DNA from: Chitinophagales bacterium
Lineage (GTDB): Bacteria > Bacteroidota > Bacteroidia > Chitinophagales > JADIYW01
DNA: 64,000 bases
Reading direction: 5' to 3'
NCBI GenBank assembly: GCA_023957245.1
Contig: JAMLHJ010000008.1
Span: 62,001 to 126,000 of the forward strand
Position 1 is the stretch's first letter; each line of letters begins with the position of its first letter. A program made the position numbers and the translations under genes. This document shows positions 38,929 through 46,484 of this stretch, piece after piece. Under the pieces are notes generated by a model that did not search any database, had not been told where the DNA came from, and saw only the letters and a list, made by a program, of their open reading frames with translations.

Positions 38929-39126
38929 CTAGTTAATAAGTTTATAAATAAAATCAGTAAAAAGTAAACTTCCTGACATATCCATTAATCCAATTATCAA
39001 AGCGATTATTATTGAAGCTACTGCAACAATCAATGAGTCTCTTTGTAATTCTTTTAAAGTAGGCCAAGTCACTCTGTTAACCAACTCATCGTAAGAATCT
39101 TTAAAATAATTAATGATATTGTTCAT
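38929..39126 (-). CDS. secE: Preprotein translocase subunit SecE
   Basis: Small essential clamp of the SecYEG channel in the inner membrane. The 65-residue protein has the amphipathic cytoplasmic helix with the family motif DELVNRVTWPTLKELQRDSL and one membrane helix (LIVAVASIIIALIIGLMDM). The ATG at 39126 is used; a TTG two codons earlier is the alternative. It lies between tRNA-Trp (17 bp away) and nusG. Confidence 0.96.
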   Translation of the reverse strand: MNNIINYFKDSYDELVNRVTWPTLKELQRDSLIVAVASIIIALIIGLMDMSGSLLFTDFIYKLIN

Positions 39127-39143
39127 CTTCAATTTTTTCGCTG

Positions 39144-39214
39144 CACGGGCACAAGGATTCGAACCCTGATCAAAGGTTTTGGAGACCTCTATTCTACCAT
39201 TGAACTATGCCCGT
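39144..39214 (-). tRNA. tRNA-Trp (anticodon CCA)
   Basis: A full cloverleaf reads on the minus strand: acceptor ACGGGCA/TGCCCGT (7 bp), D-arm GTTC/GAAT around AATGGTA, anticodon loop CTCCAAA with anticodon CCA, and T-arm CAGGG/CCTTG around TTCGAAT. The discriminator is G, as expected for bacterial tRNA-Trp. CCA is not encoded. It lies between tuf and secE in the same transcription unit. Confidence 0.97.
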
Positions 39215-39225
39215 ATTATAAGAAT

Positions 39226-39267
39226 AGTTATGGCTAATGGAATAAAAAATACCCACTAGCCATAACT
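39226..39267 (-). promoter_or_regulatory. 15-bp stem-loop between tuf and tRNA-Trp (no U-tract)
   Basis: 39226-39240 and 39253-39267 form an inverted repeat of 15 bp (one G-U on the minus strand) closing a 12-nt loop; the outer 11 bp (AGTTATGGCTA/TAGCCATAACT) are perfect. The structure begins 14 nt after the tuf stop and ends 11 nt before tRNA-Trp. It is followed by ATTCTTATAAT rather than a T-run, so RNA processing, mRNA stabilisation or partial attenuation is more likely than full termination. Confidence 0.7.
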
Positions 39268-39281
39268 GAATTATAAATTTA

Positions 39282-40469
39282 TTATTTAATGATATCAGTT
39301 ACCTGACCAGCACCTACTGTTCTACCACCTTCACGGATAGCGAATTTAAGTCCTTTTTCAAGTGCAACTGGATAAATCAATTTAACAGTTAAAGCTACGT
39401 TATCACCTGGCATAACCATTTCAACTCCTTCAGGAAGAGTAATTTCTCCAGTAACGTCAGTTGTTCTTAAATAGAACTGAGGACGGTATTTGTTGAAGAA
39501 TGGAGTGTGACGACCACCTTCTTCTTTAGAAAGAACGTAAACTTCACATTTAAACTCTGTATGAGGAGTGATAGAACCTGGTTTACAGATAACTTGACCT
39601 CTTTTGATATCGTTTTTGTCAATACCACGAAGAAGGATACCTACGTTATCACCAGCTTCACCTGTATCCAATATTTTACGGAACATCTCAACACCTGTTA
39701 CAGTAGAAGTAGATGGTTTTTCTTGAAGACCTACAATCTCAACTGGATCACCAGTGTGGATAATACCTCTTTCAATTCTACCAGTAGCAACAGTACCACG
39801 ACCAGTGATAGAGAATACGTCCTCAACTGGTAACAAGAATGGTTTGTCAATTGCTCTTGGAGGAACTGGAATCCACTCGTCAACAGCAGCCATTAATTTA
39901 TTGATAGCTTCAAGACCAGCAGGTTCATCATTCAATGCAGCAAGAGCAGAACCTTGGATAACTGGAGTATTATCTCCATCATATCCGTAGAAGCTCAATA
40001 AATCTCTGATTTCCATTTCTACAAGCTCTAACAATTCAGGGTCATCTACTAAATCTACTTTGTTCATGAAAACAACCAATTTAGGAACACCTACCTGACG
40101 AGCTAATAGGATGTGCTCACGAGTTTGAGGCATAGGACCATCTGTAGAAGCTACAACGATGATAGCACCATCCATCTGAGCAGCACCAGTAACCATGTTT
40201 TTCACATAGTCAGCGTGACCTGGACAGTCAACGTGAGCATAGTGACGGTTTTCTGTTTGATACTCTACGTGAGAAGTATTGATAGTGATACCTCTTTCTT
40301 TTTCTTCTGGAGCATTGTCGATAGAATCGTAATCTTTTTGCTCAGCAAAACCTTTCAATGAAAGTGTGTGTGTGATAGCAGCAGTCAAGGTAGTTTTACC
40401 GTGGTCAACGTGACCAATAGTACCGATATTTACGTGCGGCTTATCTTTAATAAATTTTTCTTTAGCCAT
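39282..40469 (-). CDS. tuf: Elongation factor Tu
   Basis: GTPase delivering aminoacyl-tRNA to the ribosome. The 395-residue protein has G1 [10 protein letters not shown]2 with [13 protein letters not shown]3 [10 protein letters not shown]4 NKVD and the C-terminal beta domains ([20 protein letters not shown]). It lies directly downstream of four tRNA genes and upstream of tRNA-Trp and secE, the layout of E. coli tufB. No second tuf copy is in the window. Confidence 0.98.
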   Translation of the reverse strand: MAKEKFIKDKPHVNIGTIGHVDHGKTTLTAAITHTLSLKGFAEQKDYDSIDNAPEEKERGITINTSHVEYQTENRHYAHVDCPGHADYVKNMVTGAAQMDGAIIVVASTDGPMPQTREHILLARQVGVPKLVVFMNKVDLVDDPELLELVEMEIRDLLSFYGYDGDNTPVIQGSALAALNDEPAGLEAINKLMAAVDEWIPVPPRAIDKPFLLPVEDVFSITGRGTVATGRIERGIIHTGDPVEIVGLQEKPSTSTVTGVEMFRKILDTGEAGDNVGILLRGIDKNDIKRGQVICKPGSITPHTEFKCEVYVLSKEEGGRHTPFFNKYRPQFYLRTTDVTGEITLPEGVEMVMPGDNVALTVKLIYPVALEKGLKFAIREGGRTVGAGQVTDIIK

Positions 40470-40519
40470 GATAAAATGGTTTAAATATAGTTAGGAATTT
40501 AAAATATTTCTTCTGACAG

Positions 40520-40591
<72 letters not shown>

Positions 40592-40600
40592 TTAGTTTTG

Positions 40601-40673
40601 AGCGGATGACGAGGCTCGAACCCGCGACCCTCAGCTTGGAAGGCTGATGCTCTACCAACTGAGCTACATCCGC
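40601..40673 (-). tRNA. tRNA-Gly (anticodon TCC)
   Basis: Minus-strand cloverleaf: acceptor GCGGATG/CATCCGC, D-stem GCTC/GAGC, anticodon stem TCAGC/GCTGA with loop CTTCCAA (anticodon TCC), and T-arm GCGGG/CTCGT (one wobble). The discriminator is T. CCA is not encoded. Confidence 0.97.
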
Positions 40674-40694
40674 ATAATCCTTATTGAAAAATGG

Positions 40695-40777
40695 TGGGGA
40701 GAACAGGATTCGAACCTGTGAAGGTGTAAACCAACAGATTTACAGTCTGTCCTCGTTGGCCGCTTGAGTATCTCCCC
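40695..40777 (-). tRNA. tRNA-Tyr (anticodon GTA), class II
   Basis: Minus-strand cloverleaf with a long variable arm (TGGTTTACACCTTC region): acceptor GGGGAGA/TCTCCCC, anticodon stem ACAGA/TCTGT with loop CTGTAAA (anticodon GTA), and T-arm ACAGG/CCTGT. The discriminator A is followed by a genome-encoded CCA (40692-40694), unlike the other four tRNAs in the window. Confidence 0.97.
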
Positions 40778-40793
40778 TTCCATTTTCAAATTG

Positions 40794-40866
40794 AGCCAGC
40801 AGAGGGACTCGAACCCCCGACCTACTGATTACAAATCAGTAGCTCTACCAACTGAGCTATGCTGGC
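40794..40866 (-). tRNA. tRNA-Thr (anticodon TGT)
   Basis: Minus-strand cloverleaf: acceptor GCCAGCA/TGCTGGC, D-stem GCTC/GAGC, anticodon stem ACTGA/TCAGT with loop TTTGTAA (anticodon TGT), and T-arm GGGGG/CCCTC (one wobble). The discriminator is T. It is the first gene of the tRNA-tuf-rpl-rpo cluster. Confidence 0.97.
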
Positions 40867-40931
40867 CTCAACTTTGCAATATTTGCAAGAACTTTCAAAC
40901 TTTTAACGGATTCCGTTCTTGTTTGAGGACG

Positions 40932-40961
40932 CAAATTTACTACTATTTTTTACAATGCAAA
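40932..40961 (-). promoter_or_regulatory. Promoter of the tRNA-tuf cluster (TTTG-N18-TAAATTTG)
   Basis: On the minus strand TTTG (40961-40958), an 18-bp spacer and TAAATTTG (40939-40932) match the Bacteroidota consensus closely. It lies 65 nt upstream of tRNA-Thr(TGT). This is the only strong promoter seen before tuf, so it probably drives the tRNAs, tuf and at least part of the downstream operon. Confidence 0.7.
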
Positions 40962-40979
40962 GTATCTTTTCATTTTTTT

Positions 40980-41273
40980 TTAATTTTTATTTTTAATTCG
41001 CTCCAATTGACGTTTCAATGAATCTATAGCCAAATCGACTGATTCTTCAAATACTTTGGCTGTTTCCTTTGCCACTAATGTGTTACCAGGGATATTTGTA
41101 CGTATAACTACCATTTTGTCTTTCACTTGTGTATTCAAATTTTCCATACTCAATACTACGCTTGAATCTATAATCTTGTCATGGAATAAATTGAGCTTAC
41201 TTACTTTTTTCTCGATAAAATCTAAAAGTTTTTGATCTGCTGTAAAATGAACTGTTTGAATTTGAATTTTCAT
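40980..41273 (-). CDS. Short ribosome hibernation-promoting factor (HPF/RaiA family)
   Basis: A 97-residue protein of the ribosome-associated sigma-54-modulation/HPF family that binds the 30S decoding region under stress or in stationary phase. It begins MKIQIQTVHFTADQKLLDFI and contains FHDKIIDSSVVLSME, with AKETAKVFEESVDLAIDSLK forming the second helix. It lacks the C-terminal dimerisation domain of long HPF. It starts 4 bp after the recombinase gene stop, so the two are co-transcribed and end just before the tRNA promoter; no U-rich terminator is obvious between them. Confidence 0.92.
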   Translation of the reverse strand: MKIQIQTVHFTADQKLLDFIEKKVSKLNLFHDKIIDSSVVLSMENLNTQVKDKMVVIRTNIPGNTLVAKETAKVFEESVDLAIDSLKRQLERIKNKN

Positions 41274-41277
41274 AATC

Positions 41278-42165
41278 TTAAGCTTTTGGATGTGAATGTT
41301 TAAAAATTTCTTTTAATTTTTCAATAGAATTATGGGTATATACCTGAGTAGATGCTAAGCTCGCATGTCCTAATAATTCTTTAATGTCATTTAAAGGCGC
41401 TCCTTGATTGGACAGATGGGTCGCAAATGTATGCCTCAATACATGTGGACTTTTTTGTGTCTTGACTTCTGCTTCTTTTAAAGTACTATGAACAATTCGA
41501 TATATCAGTACAGGGTACGCTTTTCCTCCATTATCCGAAAGAATAAGTTGTCCCCAACTATCAAAATTTTCAAAGTGCTTTTTACATGTAATTTTATATG
41601 TTAATAATAATTGTATCAATTCGTTGCTAATAGGCACAATACGTTCTTTATTGCCCTTGCCTAAAATTTTTACTTGTTTCAAATTTTCATCTATATCTTT
41701 CCATTTTAAATTTAGTAACTCTTGTCGTCTTATTCCAGTGGCATATAAGATTTCAATCACTACTTTATTCCTAATAGACACAAAATCATCTTCATTTGTT
41801 TGCATATGATTCAAAAAGTTTTCAATATTCTTCTGCTCTACGTACTTTGGCAATCTACTCGGAAGCTTTGGCAATTGGATACCTTTGGCTGGATTGATAG
41901 TTGTATATCCCTTTCTGATAGAAAATTTATAAAACGTATTTAAAGAAGATAGTTTTCTATGCAATGAGCTGGCTTGATAATTATTTTCGACTAAATGCAC
42001 GACCCATAGTCTAATCTGCTGAGAAGATACAGCATACAAAAACTCAATCCCCAAGTCATTGATATAACTTGTGAATTGAGTAATATCTTTTATATAAGCC
42101 TCTGTTGTATGAACAGAGAAGCGTTTTTCGTAAGCTAAATATTCTCTAAATTCTTCTACTACCAT
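41278..42165 (-). CDS. Tyrosine recombinase XerC/XerD family
   Basis: A 295-residue site-specific recombinase with the Xer layout: an N-terminal SAM-like core-binding domain (FREYLAYEKRFSVHTTEAYI) and a C-terminal catalytic domain. The active-site residues are all present: R146 (TGIRRQEL), K170 (GKGNKER), H241 and R244 (HVLRHTFATH), H267 (LGHASL) and Y276 (TQVYTH). Length and linkage to hpf point to the chromosomal dimer-resolution XerC-type enzyme, not a phage integrase. No att-like duplications or cargo are nearby. Whether it is XerC or XerD would need comparison with the second copy elsewhere. A small hairpin (ACTTCC/GGAAGT) abuts the start codon. Confidence 0.92.
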   Translation of the reverse strand: MVVEEFREYLAYEKRFSVHTTEAYIKDITQFTSYINDLGIEFLYAVSSQQIRLWVVHLVENNYQASSLHRKLSSLNTFYKFSIRKGYTTINPAKGIQLPKLPSRLPKYVEQKNIENFLNHMQTNEDDFVSIRNKVVIEILYATGIRRQELLNLKWKDIDENLKQVKILGKGNKERIVPISNELIQLLLTYKITCKKHFENFDSWGQLILSDNGGKAYPVLIYRIVHSTLKEAEVKTQKSPHVLRHTFATHLSNQGAPLNDIKELLGHASLASTQVYTHNSIEKLKEIFKHSHPKA

Positions 42166-42231
42166 ACTTCCTCATACTGGGAAGTTTAAGATAGTAAATA
42201 AATCTATTAAATCAAAGGGAATGTCTTAATT

Positions 42232-43215
42232 TTATAATGACTCTTCCTTTTCCACATACTCATACCAAATCTTCAGTCCTGCAATTTCTAAGGTTTTTGC
42301 TTCGGCATCGTGGATGTAGGGGAAATCTTCTGTTATAGTTCTTTCGTATTCTTCCTCTCCGGCTTCATTGATTTGATAAATATCCGTAGTCCTTTTGGAA
42401 ACCATATATTGACTTTTTTCTTCAAGAATATAATACTGTGGTAGTCCGAACGAAATCAGCCAGTTACCGTCACCATAATGGTTTAACGGTTTGTCATAGA
42501 TGCCACAAATATACCCCAAATCAAATCTTGTAATTCCATATCTATTCAGATATAATAATTCTTCATTGATTAACCTTTTTAGATAAGTTGGGATTTCTGG
42601 TGAATACGTGTATTGATAGTTGATTTTAACTTTGAATGTTTTATTAATTATAACATCTTTTATTGCATTTGTTGATTTTATATTTTCAGGTAAACCGTTG
42701 CTATTAGAGGATACAACTTCAATCAAAATAGGAGAATATGTACCTTGAATTCCCCTATCACGAATTATTTCGATTATTTCCATATTATCACTTCTCTTAA
42801 ATTTTAGTAAACTAACTGATGGGACAGGTACTGCACCCGTTAATGGAGTCAGAGTAAATAAACTGTCTACCCTATTATTAGATTTAAAAATTTTCGTCCA
42901 ATTCCATTCATTATCATCATGCCCCCCATAGTCATTTTCCAAATAAATCCATTTATCCCCATATTCAGTTTTTAATCTTGTAGTATCTATAATATTAATC
43001 CCTGAATCTACATCGTGATAAACATAACTCAGTTTTCCCAAATTATCATAATGATAGAAATACCTATGCGTTCCTTCATTAAAGCTGACTTTTAAGATTC
43101 TGATAGCAGTATTATCATCTACTATTTCTTGTTCCAAAACTGTATCTTTTTTACATCCAGTCAAAATGGATAATAATGCTATACAGCCAAATATTTTTAA
43201 TATTGAAGTTTTCAT
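42232..43215 (-). CDS. Lipoprotein of unknown function coupled to a T9SS esterase-like gene
   Basis: A 327-residue predicted lipoprotein (signal LKIFGCIALLSILTGC, lipobox Cys21, followed by KKD). The rest is rich in Tyr, Asp and Asn with beta-strand-like repeats such as HRYFYHYDNLGKLSYVYHD, reminiscent of YD/RHS-type or DUF4595-like beta proteins, but no family can be assigned. Its ATG overlaps the stop of the upstream T9SS protein (ATGA, 43212-43215), so translation is coupled and the two may act together at the cell surface. Confidence 0.7.
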   Translation of the reverse strand: MKTSILKIFGCIALLSILTGCKKDTVLEQEIVDDNTAIRILKVSFNEGTHRYFYHYDNLGKLSYVYHDVDSGINIIDTTRLKTEYGDKWIYLENDYGGHDDNEWNWTKIFKSNNRVDSLFTLTPLTGAVPVPSVSLLKFKRSDNMEIIEIIRDRGIQGTYSPILIEVVSSNSNGLPENIKSTNAIKDVIINKTFKVKINYQYTYSPEIPTYLKRLINEELLYLNRYGITRFDLGYICGIYDKPLNHYGDGNWLISFGLPQYYILEEKSQYMVSKRTTDIYQINEAGEEEYERTITEDFPYIHDAEAKTLEIAGLKIWYEYVEKEESL

Positions 43216-45644
43216 GATTGTATGATTTTTAGGGTTGATGGATATTGTTTTTTGATAATCAAAGAAGTATTGAGAACTCCTTCTTTACTGACATATACCA
43301 GTACCGAATATTGACCGGGCTTTAGGTTTCCGGTAGGTATGGATAATTTACCGTCACTGATTTCTGACTGGAATACCAATTTTCCATAAATATCGACGAT
43401 TTCTACAGGATATTGTTTGGCTAACAGTTCATTGCCATCATAATCCATCACTATAGTAGTCTCACTATATGCCGGATTGGGATATGCCATGAGCGACCAA
43501 CCGCCTCCTGAACATGCTCCAATTTGCAAATCCTGTATTTGCCACTGGATACAAGACGTACCTGGACCAGATAAAATAGGTCTTACCCTGACATCCCCAC
43601 AATATCCATATGAACTATTGGGAGCTTTTACAGTAATTTCAGACCTGTAAGTACTGCTATTTAACCAATAGCTTGTCGGTCCACTAAGGATGGTTCCACA
43701 AGTAAATTGCCATTCTGCACCTGTGATTCCGACAATATTTGTATAGTTGACAGTAAATGTAGTCGTACTGTTAGTAGGCAAATTTTCAGGAAATGATCCT
43801 GTCAGTATAGTAGCTCCACATTGATTATTCATAGCCATCATCCCATTGACCGCATTAGAGCTGACAGAGATATTATAAGTAAAGATTTTGGCTTGACATG
43901 GGGTCACGATACTAGCTTTCAGACTTCCACTCGAAGTACCTGTATAGGTGACAGAAGCATTGTTTTGGTAGATAATATTAATACCTCCGGTGCTTGTCCA
44001 AGTGATACTGGTATAATTGGGTGGAAGATTGGTTAAATAAATCCATTTGCTCTCATTAGCACAAAGAGAGTTATATCCTGTTGGTGTGACTGTAGGAGTA
44101 GGAAATGCGGGAAGCGATACCGTAATATCTTTACTGACACTGACGGTTTGACCGCCTCCATAGTCTATAGTTGCAGTAATAGTGGCAACCCCATTGCTCA
44201 CTCCTTTATAAGTGATAGAAGTCCCGGTATTACTACCTACTATTTGCAGTTTGGAAGTCACCGTCCAAGTGATGCTTACCCACGAAGGTGTCCCTGTCAA
44301 AGTAGCCGTTTTAGTATCACAAGCCACATCTTCAGCATTTAAGGGTGGGCTGAGCAAAGTCAAATCATCTGCATAGCAGTAAATGCTAGGTATGTCCGGA
44401 AAGATAGAATAAGAATGATTTGTCCATGTGGGATAGCCGGATTCTCCCATGGCACTTTTCATGAAATTATTAATATTATCAAATACAGGATTCCGAATGC
44501 TGATATCAGAACTAAGGTTGGTTGTAATGTACGAATCCCATCCTGGATTATTTCCATTCGTGGAGTTGCTGATTACATTATGTCCACCATTGATGACTTG
44601 TGCTAAGCCTATTTTGCTGTAATTGGCGGTCAATAAAGTATATAGATATTTAGAGCCATAAGCATGAGGATATAAATTAGGGTCATTGTTGTTATAATCA
44701 TCGATTGTCAAAGTTGCTGCGTCCAATAGTTTATAAGAAACTCTTCCCTCATTTTGAGGGATAGCCTCATCACATGTACCGTGCATGAAGTTGATGGCAA
44801 TATTGGTTGAAAGGGATGTGGAGTTGAAAATATTATTATACAGACTTCCTCCAGCCATAGGAATGATACCTTTTATAGCAGGCATAGGATATCCTGATGT
44901 TCTCAAAGTATGAGTTGGTCCTATTGTTGCAATAGTATGTGATGTACCACTATTGGATATATAAGAAATAGAAGAAGGAATTTCTTCCTTATCTAAAAAT
45001 ACCGAATAAATGGATAAAAACGCACCCGCACTGATTCCAGATATAAATACATTATTGGGATCTATATTGTTGGCAACATAGTTTGTAATTTTATTTTTGA
45101 ATTTTACCCTAAAGTCTTTAAAGGATTTTAGAGATGCATGCTCTAATCTAGCTTTAGATTCAGTACCATTTAAAAAATTAGAATAATTATTATTATTAGG
45201 GTCTTCAAAAAAAAGTTTGTCAATCTTTGTACTATTTAATACATCTGTTTCATAATGTATCCAAATAACCTTGTTTCCAGCAGTTGCTAATTTTTCAGCT
45301 AATTGTATATTATCATCCAGAATATTGTTATCTGGATATAAATCACCATTATTATCCAAACGTACAAAAGCACCTCCCGAAAGTAAAAAAATGGTAGGAA
45401 GTAATTCCGTTGCTGTCATCTCCATAACTTCTCCGTTTTCATTCAATTTTTTCGGCGTAAATTCATAAATCTTGGCATCATAATACCATTCCACATCTTC
45501 ATCATGGTGAATTTCACGACCATTTTCAAAGGTAATTTCGTATGGTGTGGCTTTCACAAACTCTGAATCCACCTCCACCCGATACTTTTGTTGCTCCTTT
45601 TGCAAGTCTTGTGCTTTTAAGCCCGAAGCTCCCCCAATAGGCAA
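43212..45644 (-). CDS. T9SS-sorted alpha/beta-hydrolase (esterase-like); signal-peptide region disrupted
   Basis: The visible frame (810 residues, opening at a TTG) contains an alpha/beta-hydrolase domain of about residues 75-400. Its nucleophile motif GISAG has Ser205, an acid is in HGTCDEAIP and a His in VINGGHNV. Two or three PKD/Ig-like domains follow (about 430-700), then a T9SS type A sorting domain (AYPNPAYSETTIVMDY and GKLSIPTGNLKPGQYSVLVY). It should be an exported, surface-bound or released esterase. The natural start is probably the ATG at 45698 in the same frame, but TAA at 45653-45651 interrupts it. One base fewer in the C run (minus strand, 45675-45679) and one more in the G run (45631-45635) would restore a perfect Sec signal peptide ending GLKA-QD. 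As sequenced, export is doubtful. Confidence 0.82.
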   Translation of the reverse strand: MPIGGASGLKAQDLQKEQQKYRVEVDSEFVKATPYEITFENGREIHHDEDVEWYYDAKIYEFTPKKLNENGEVMEMTATELLPTIFLLSGGAFVRLDNNGDLYPDNNILDDNIQLAEKLATAGNKVIWIHYETDVLNSTKIDKLFFEDPNNNNYSNFLNGTESKARLEHASLKSFKDFRVKFKNKITNYVANNIDPNNVFISGISAGAFLSIYSVFLDKEEIPSSISYISNSGTSHTIATIGPTHTLRTSGYPMPAIKGIIPMAGGSLYNNIFNSTSLSTNIAINFMHGTCDEAIPQNEGRVSYKLLDAATLTIDDYNNNDPNLYPHAYGSKYLYTLLTANYSKIGLAQVINGGHNVISNSTNGNNPGWDSYITTNLSSDISIRNPVFDNINNFMKSAMGESGYPTWTNHSYSIFPDIPSIYCYADDLTLLSPPLNAEDVACDTKTATLTGTPSWVSITWTVTSKLQIVGSNTGTSITYKGVSNGVATITATIDYGGGQTVSVSKDITVSLPAFPTPTVTPTGYNSLCANESKWIYLTNLPPNYTSITWTSTGGINIIYQNNASVTYTGTSSGSLKASIVTPCQAKIFTYNISVSSNAVNGMMAMNNQCGATILTGSFPENLPTNSTTTFTVNYTNIVGITGAEWQFTCGTILSGPTSYWLNSSTYRSEITVKAPNSSYGYCGDVRVRPILSGPGTSCIQWQIQDLQIGACSGGGWSLMAYPNPAYSETTIVMDYDGNELLAKQYPVEIVDIYGKLVFQSEISDGKLSIPTGNLKPGQYSVLVYVSKEGVLNTSLIIKKQYPSTLKIIQS

Positions 45645-45698
45645 AACATATTAGCAATTAAAAATATAAAATGAGGGGGATAAAATTCTCTTTTTCAT

Positions 45699-46040
45699 AG
45701 GTGTTATTTTTAATTGATGTAAAGTTAATATAAATTATTGAATACTACAATCTTTTAATGAAAATGAAAAAGGTAGATATATATTCAAAATCAAATGCAA
45801 CTTTTCCTATAATGCTAAATAAAAATTCTCAGCAACTGTACATTATAAATTCCTATAGGTTGCAAATATTTCCAATCTATCACATGATTAGAATAAGTAG
45901 CATTAGATCAAACCCACTCCTACACTGTCAACTTAGAGACAAAAAAAACATTAAGATATAGAAACAAAATAACCTCAATACTTTCAGCAAAAGAGCTAAA
46001 AATATTGAGGAAATATATGGAAACGAAAAACTAAAGAAGA
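45699..46040. other. Gene-free gap upstream of the T9SS esterase-like gene
   Basis: 342 bp with no credible gene. A plus-strand frame at 45758-45961 has no family resemblance, no signal for expression and an AT-driven composition. The right end holds the probable rpsU terminator; the left end should hold the promoter of the esterase-lipoprotein pair, but no clear TAnnTTTG pair was found. Confidence 0.5.
45961..46010 (-). terminator. Probable terminator of rpsU
   Basis: CCTCAATA (45973-45980) pairs with TATTGAGG (46003-46010), and inner bases can pair further. On the minus strand it is followed by TTATTTTGTTT. It lies about 30 nt after the rpsU stop. The loop is long for a classic terminator. 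Confidence 0.55.
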
Positions 46041-46232
46041 TTACTCTTCAATTCTTCTTACTTGGTCACGGTAAACCGCTTTCAATTTTTGATCACGTTT
46101 GATGATAGATGGCTTAGTGAAAGATTGTCTAGCACGAATCTCTTTAATTACACCAGCTTTTTCATATTTCTTTTTGTACACTCTAAGTGCTTTGTCTAAT
46201 GAATCTGACTCTCTTGCGTCAATGATAAGCAT
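46041..46232 (-). CDS. rpsU: 30S ribosomal protein S21
   Basis: A small basic protein (63 residues) next to the anti-Shine-Dalgarno end of 16S rRNA. Hallmarks are ESDSLDKALRVYKKKYEKAG and IKEIRARQSFTKPSIIKRDQ, with a basic C-terminus. In Bacteroidota, S21 is part of a bS21-bS18-bS6 site reported to sequester the anti-Shine-Dalgarno sequence, in line with the rarity of SD sites here. It is monocistronic, with a TACATTTG element upstream. Confidence 0.97.
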   Translation of the reverse strand: MLIIDARESDSLDKALRVYKKKYEKAGVIKEIRARQSFTKPSIIKRDQKLKAVYRDQVRRIEE

Positions 46233-46266
46233 ATTTTGAAATTTTCTATTTTATTAATTTGGAGTG

Positions 46267-46274
46267 CAAATGTA
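46267..46274 (-). promoter_or_regulatory. Putative -7 promoter element of rpsU
   Basis: TACATTTG on the minus strand, 34 nt upstream of the rpsU ATG. A TTCTTT sequence stands where the -33 TTTG would be. Confidence 0.45.
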
Positions 46275-46420
46275 CTCAATATATTTTAGAAAAAGAATTT
46301 TTTTATAATAAAGGCTAAATTAAATTATGGCTATTCTGTTTTGCGCTTATAGAAGAGAGATCTTCTTCACACTAATATTTTTACACTTGAGAAAATATCC
46401 CCAAAATCAATATGCTCTTA

Positions 46421-46463
46421 AAATAAAAAACAACCAAAGTATAAATTAATAACTATGGTTGTT
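46421..46463 (-). terminator. Terminator of the acyl-CoA dehydrogenase gene
   Basis: On the minus strand AACAACCATAG pairs with CTTTGGTTGTT (one mismatch) around a 13-nt loop and is followed by TTTTATTTT. It begins 21 nt after the stop codon. Confidence 0.8.
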
Positions 46464-46484
46464 CTTACAAATATACAGTGTTTA

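Noticed and set aside
41278..42165. Tyrosine recombinase as an integrase of a mobile element next to tRNA genes
   Set aside because: Length, domain layout and coupling to hpf fit a chromosomal XerC-type enzyme; no att duplication, excisionase or cargo is present near the tRNAs.
42166..42185. ACTTCC/GGAAGT hairpin abutting the recombinase start codon as a translational switch
   Set aside because: A 6-bp stem is too weak to claim function without conservation data.
45758..45961. 67-codon plus-strand open frame in the gap before rpsU
   Set aside because: Composition follows local AT content, no signal, domain or ribosome-binding context; probably random.
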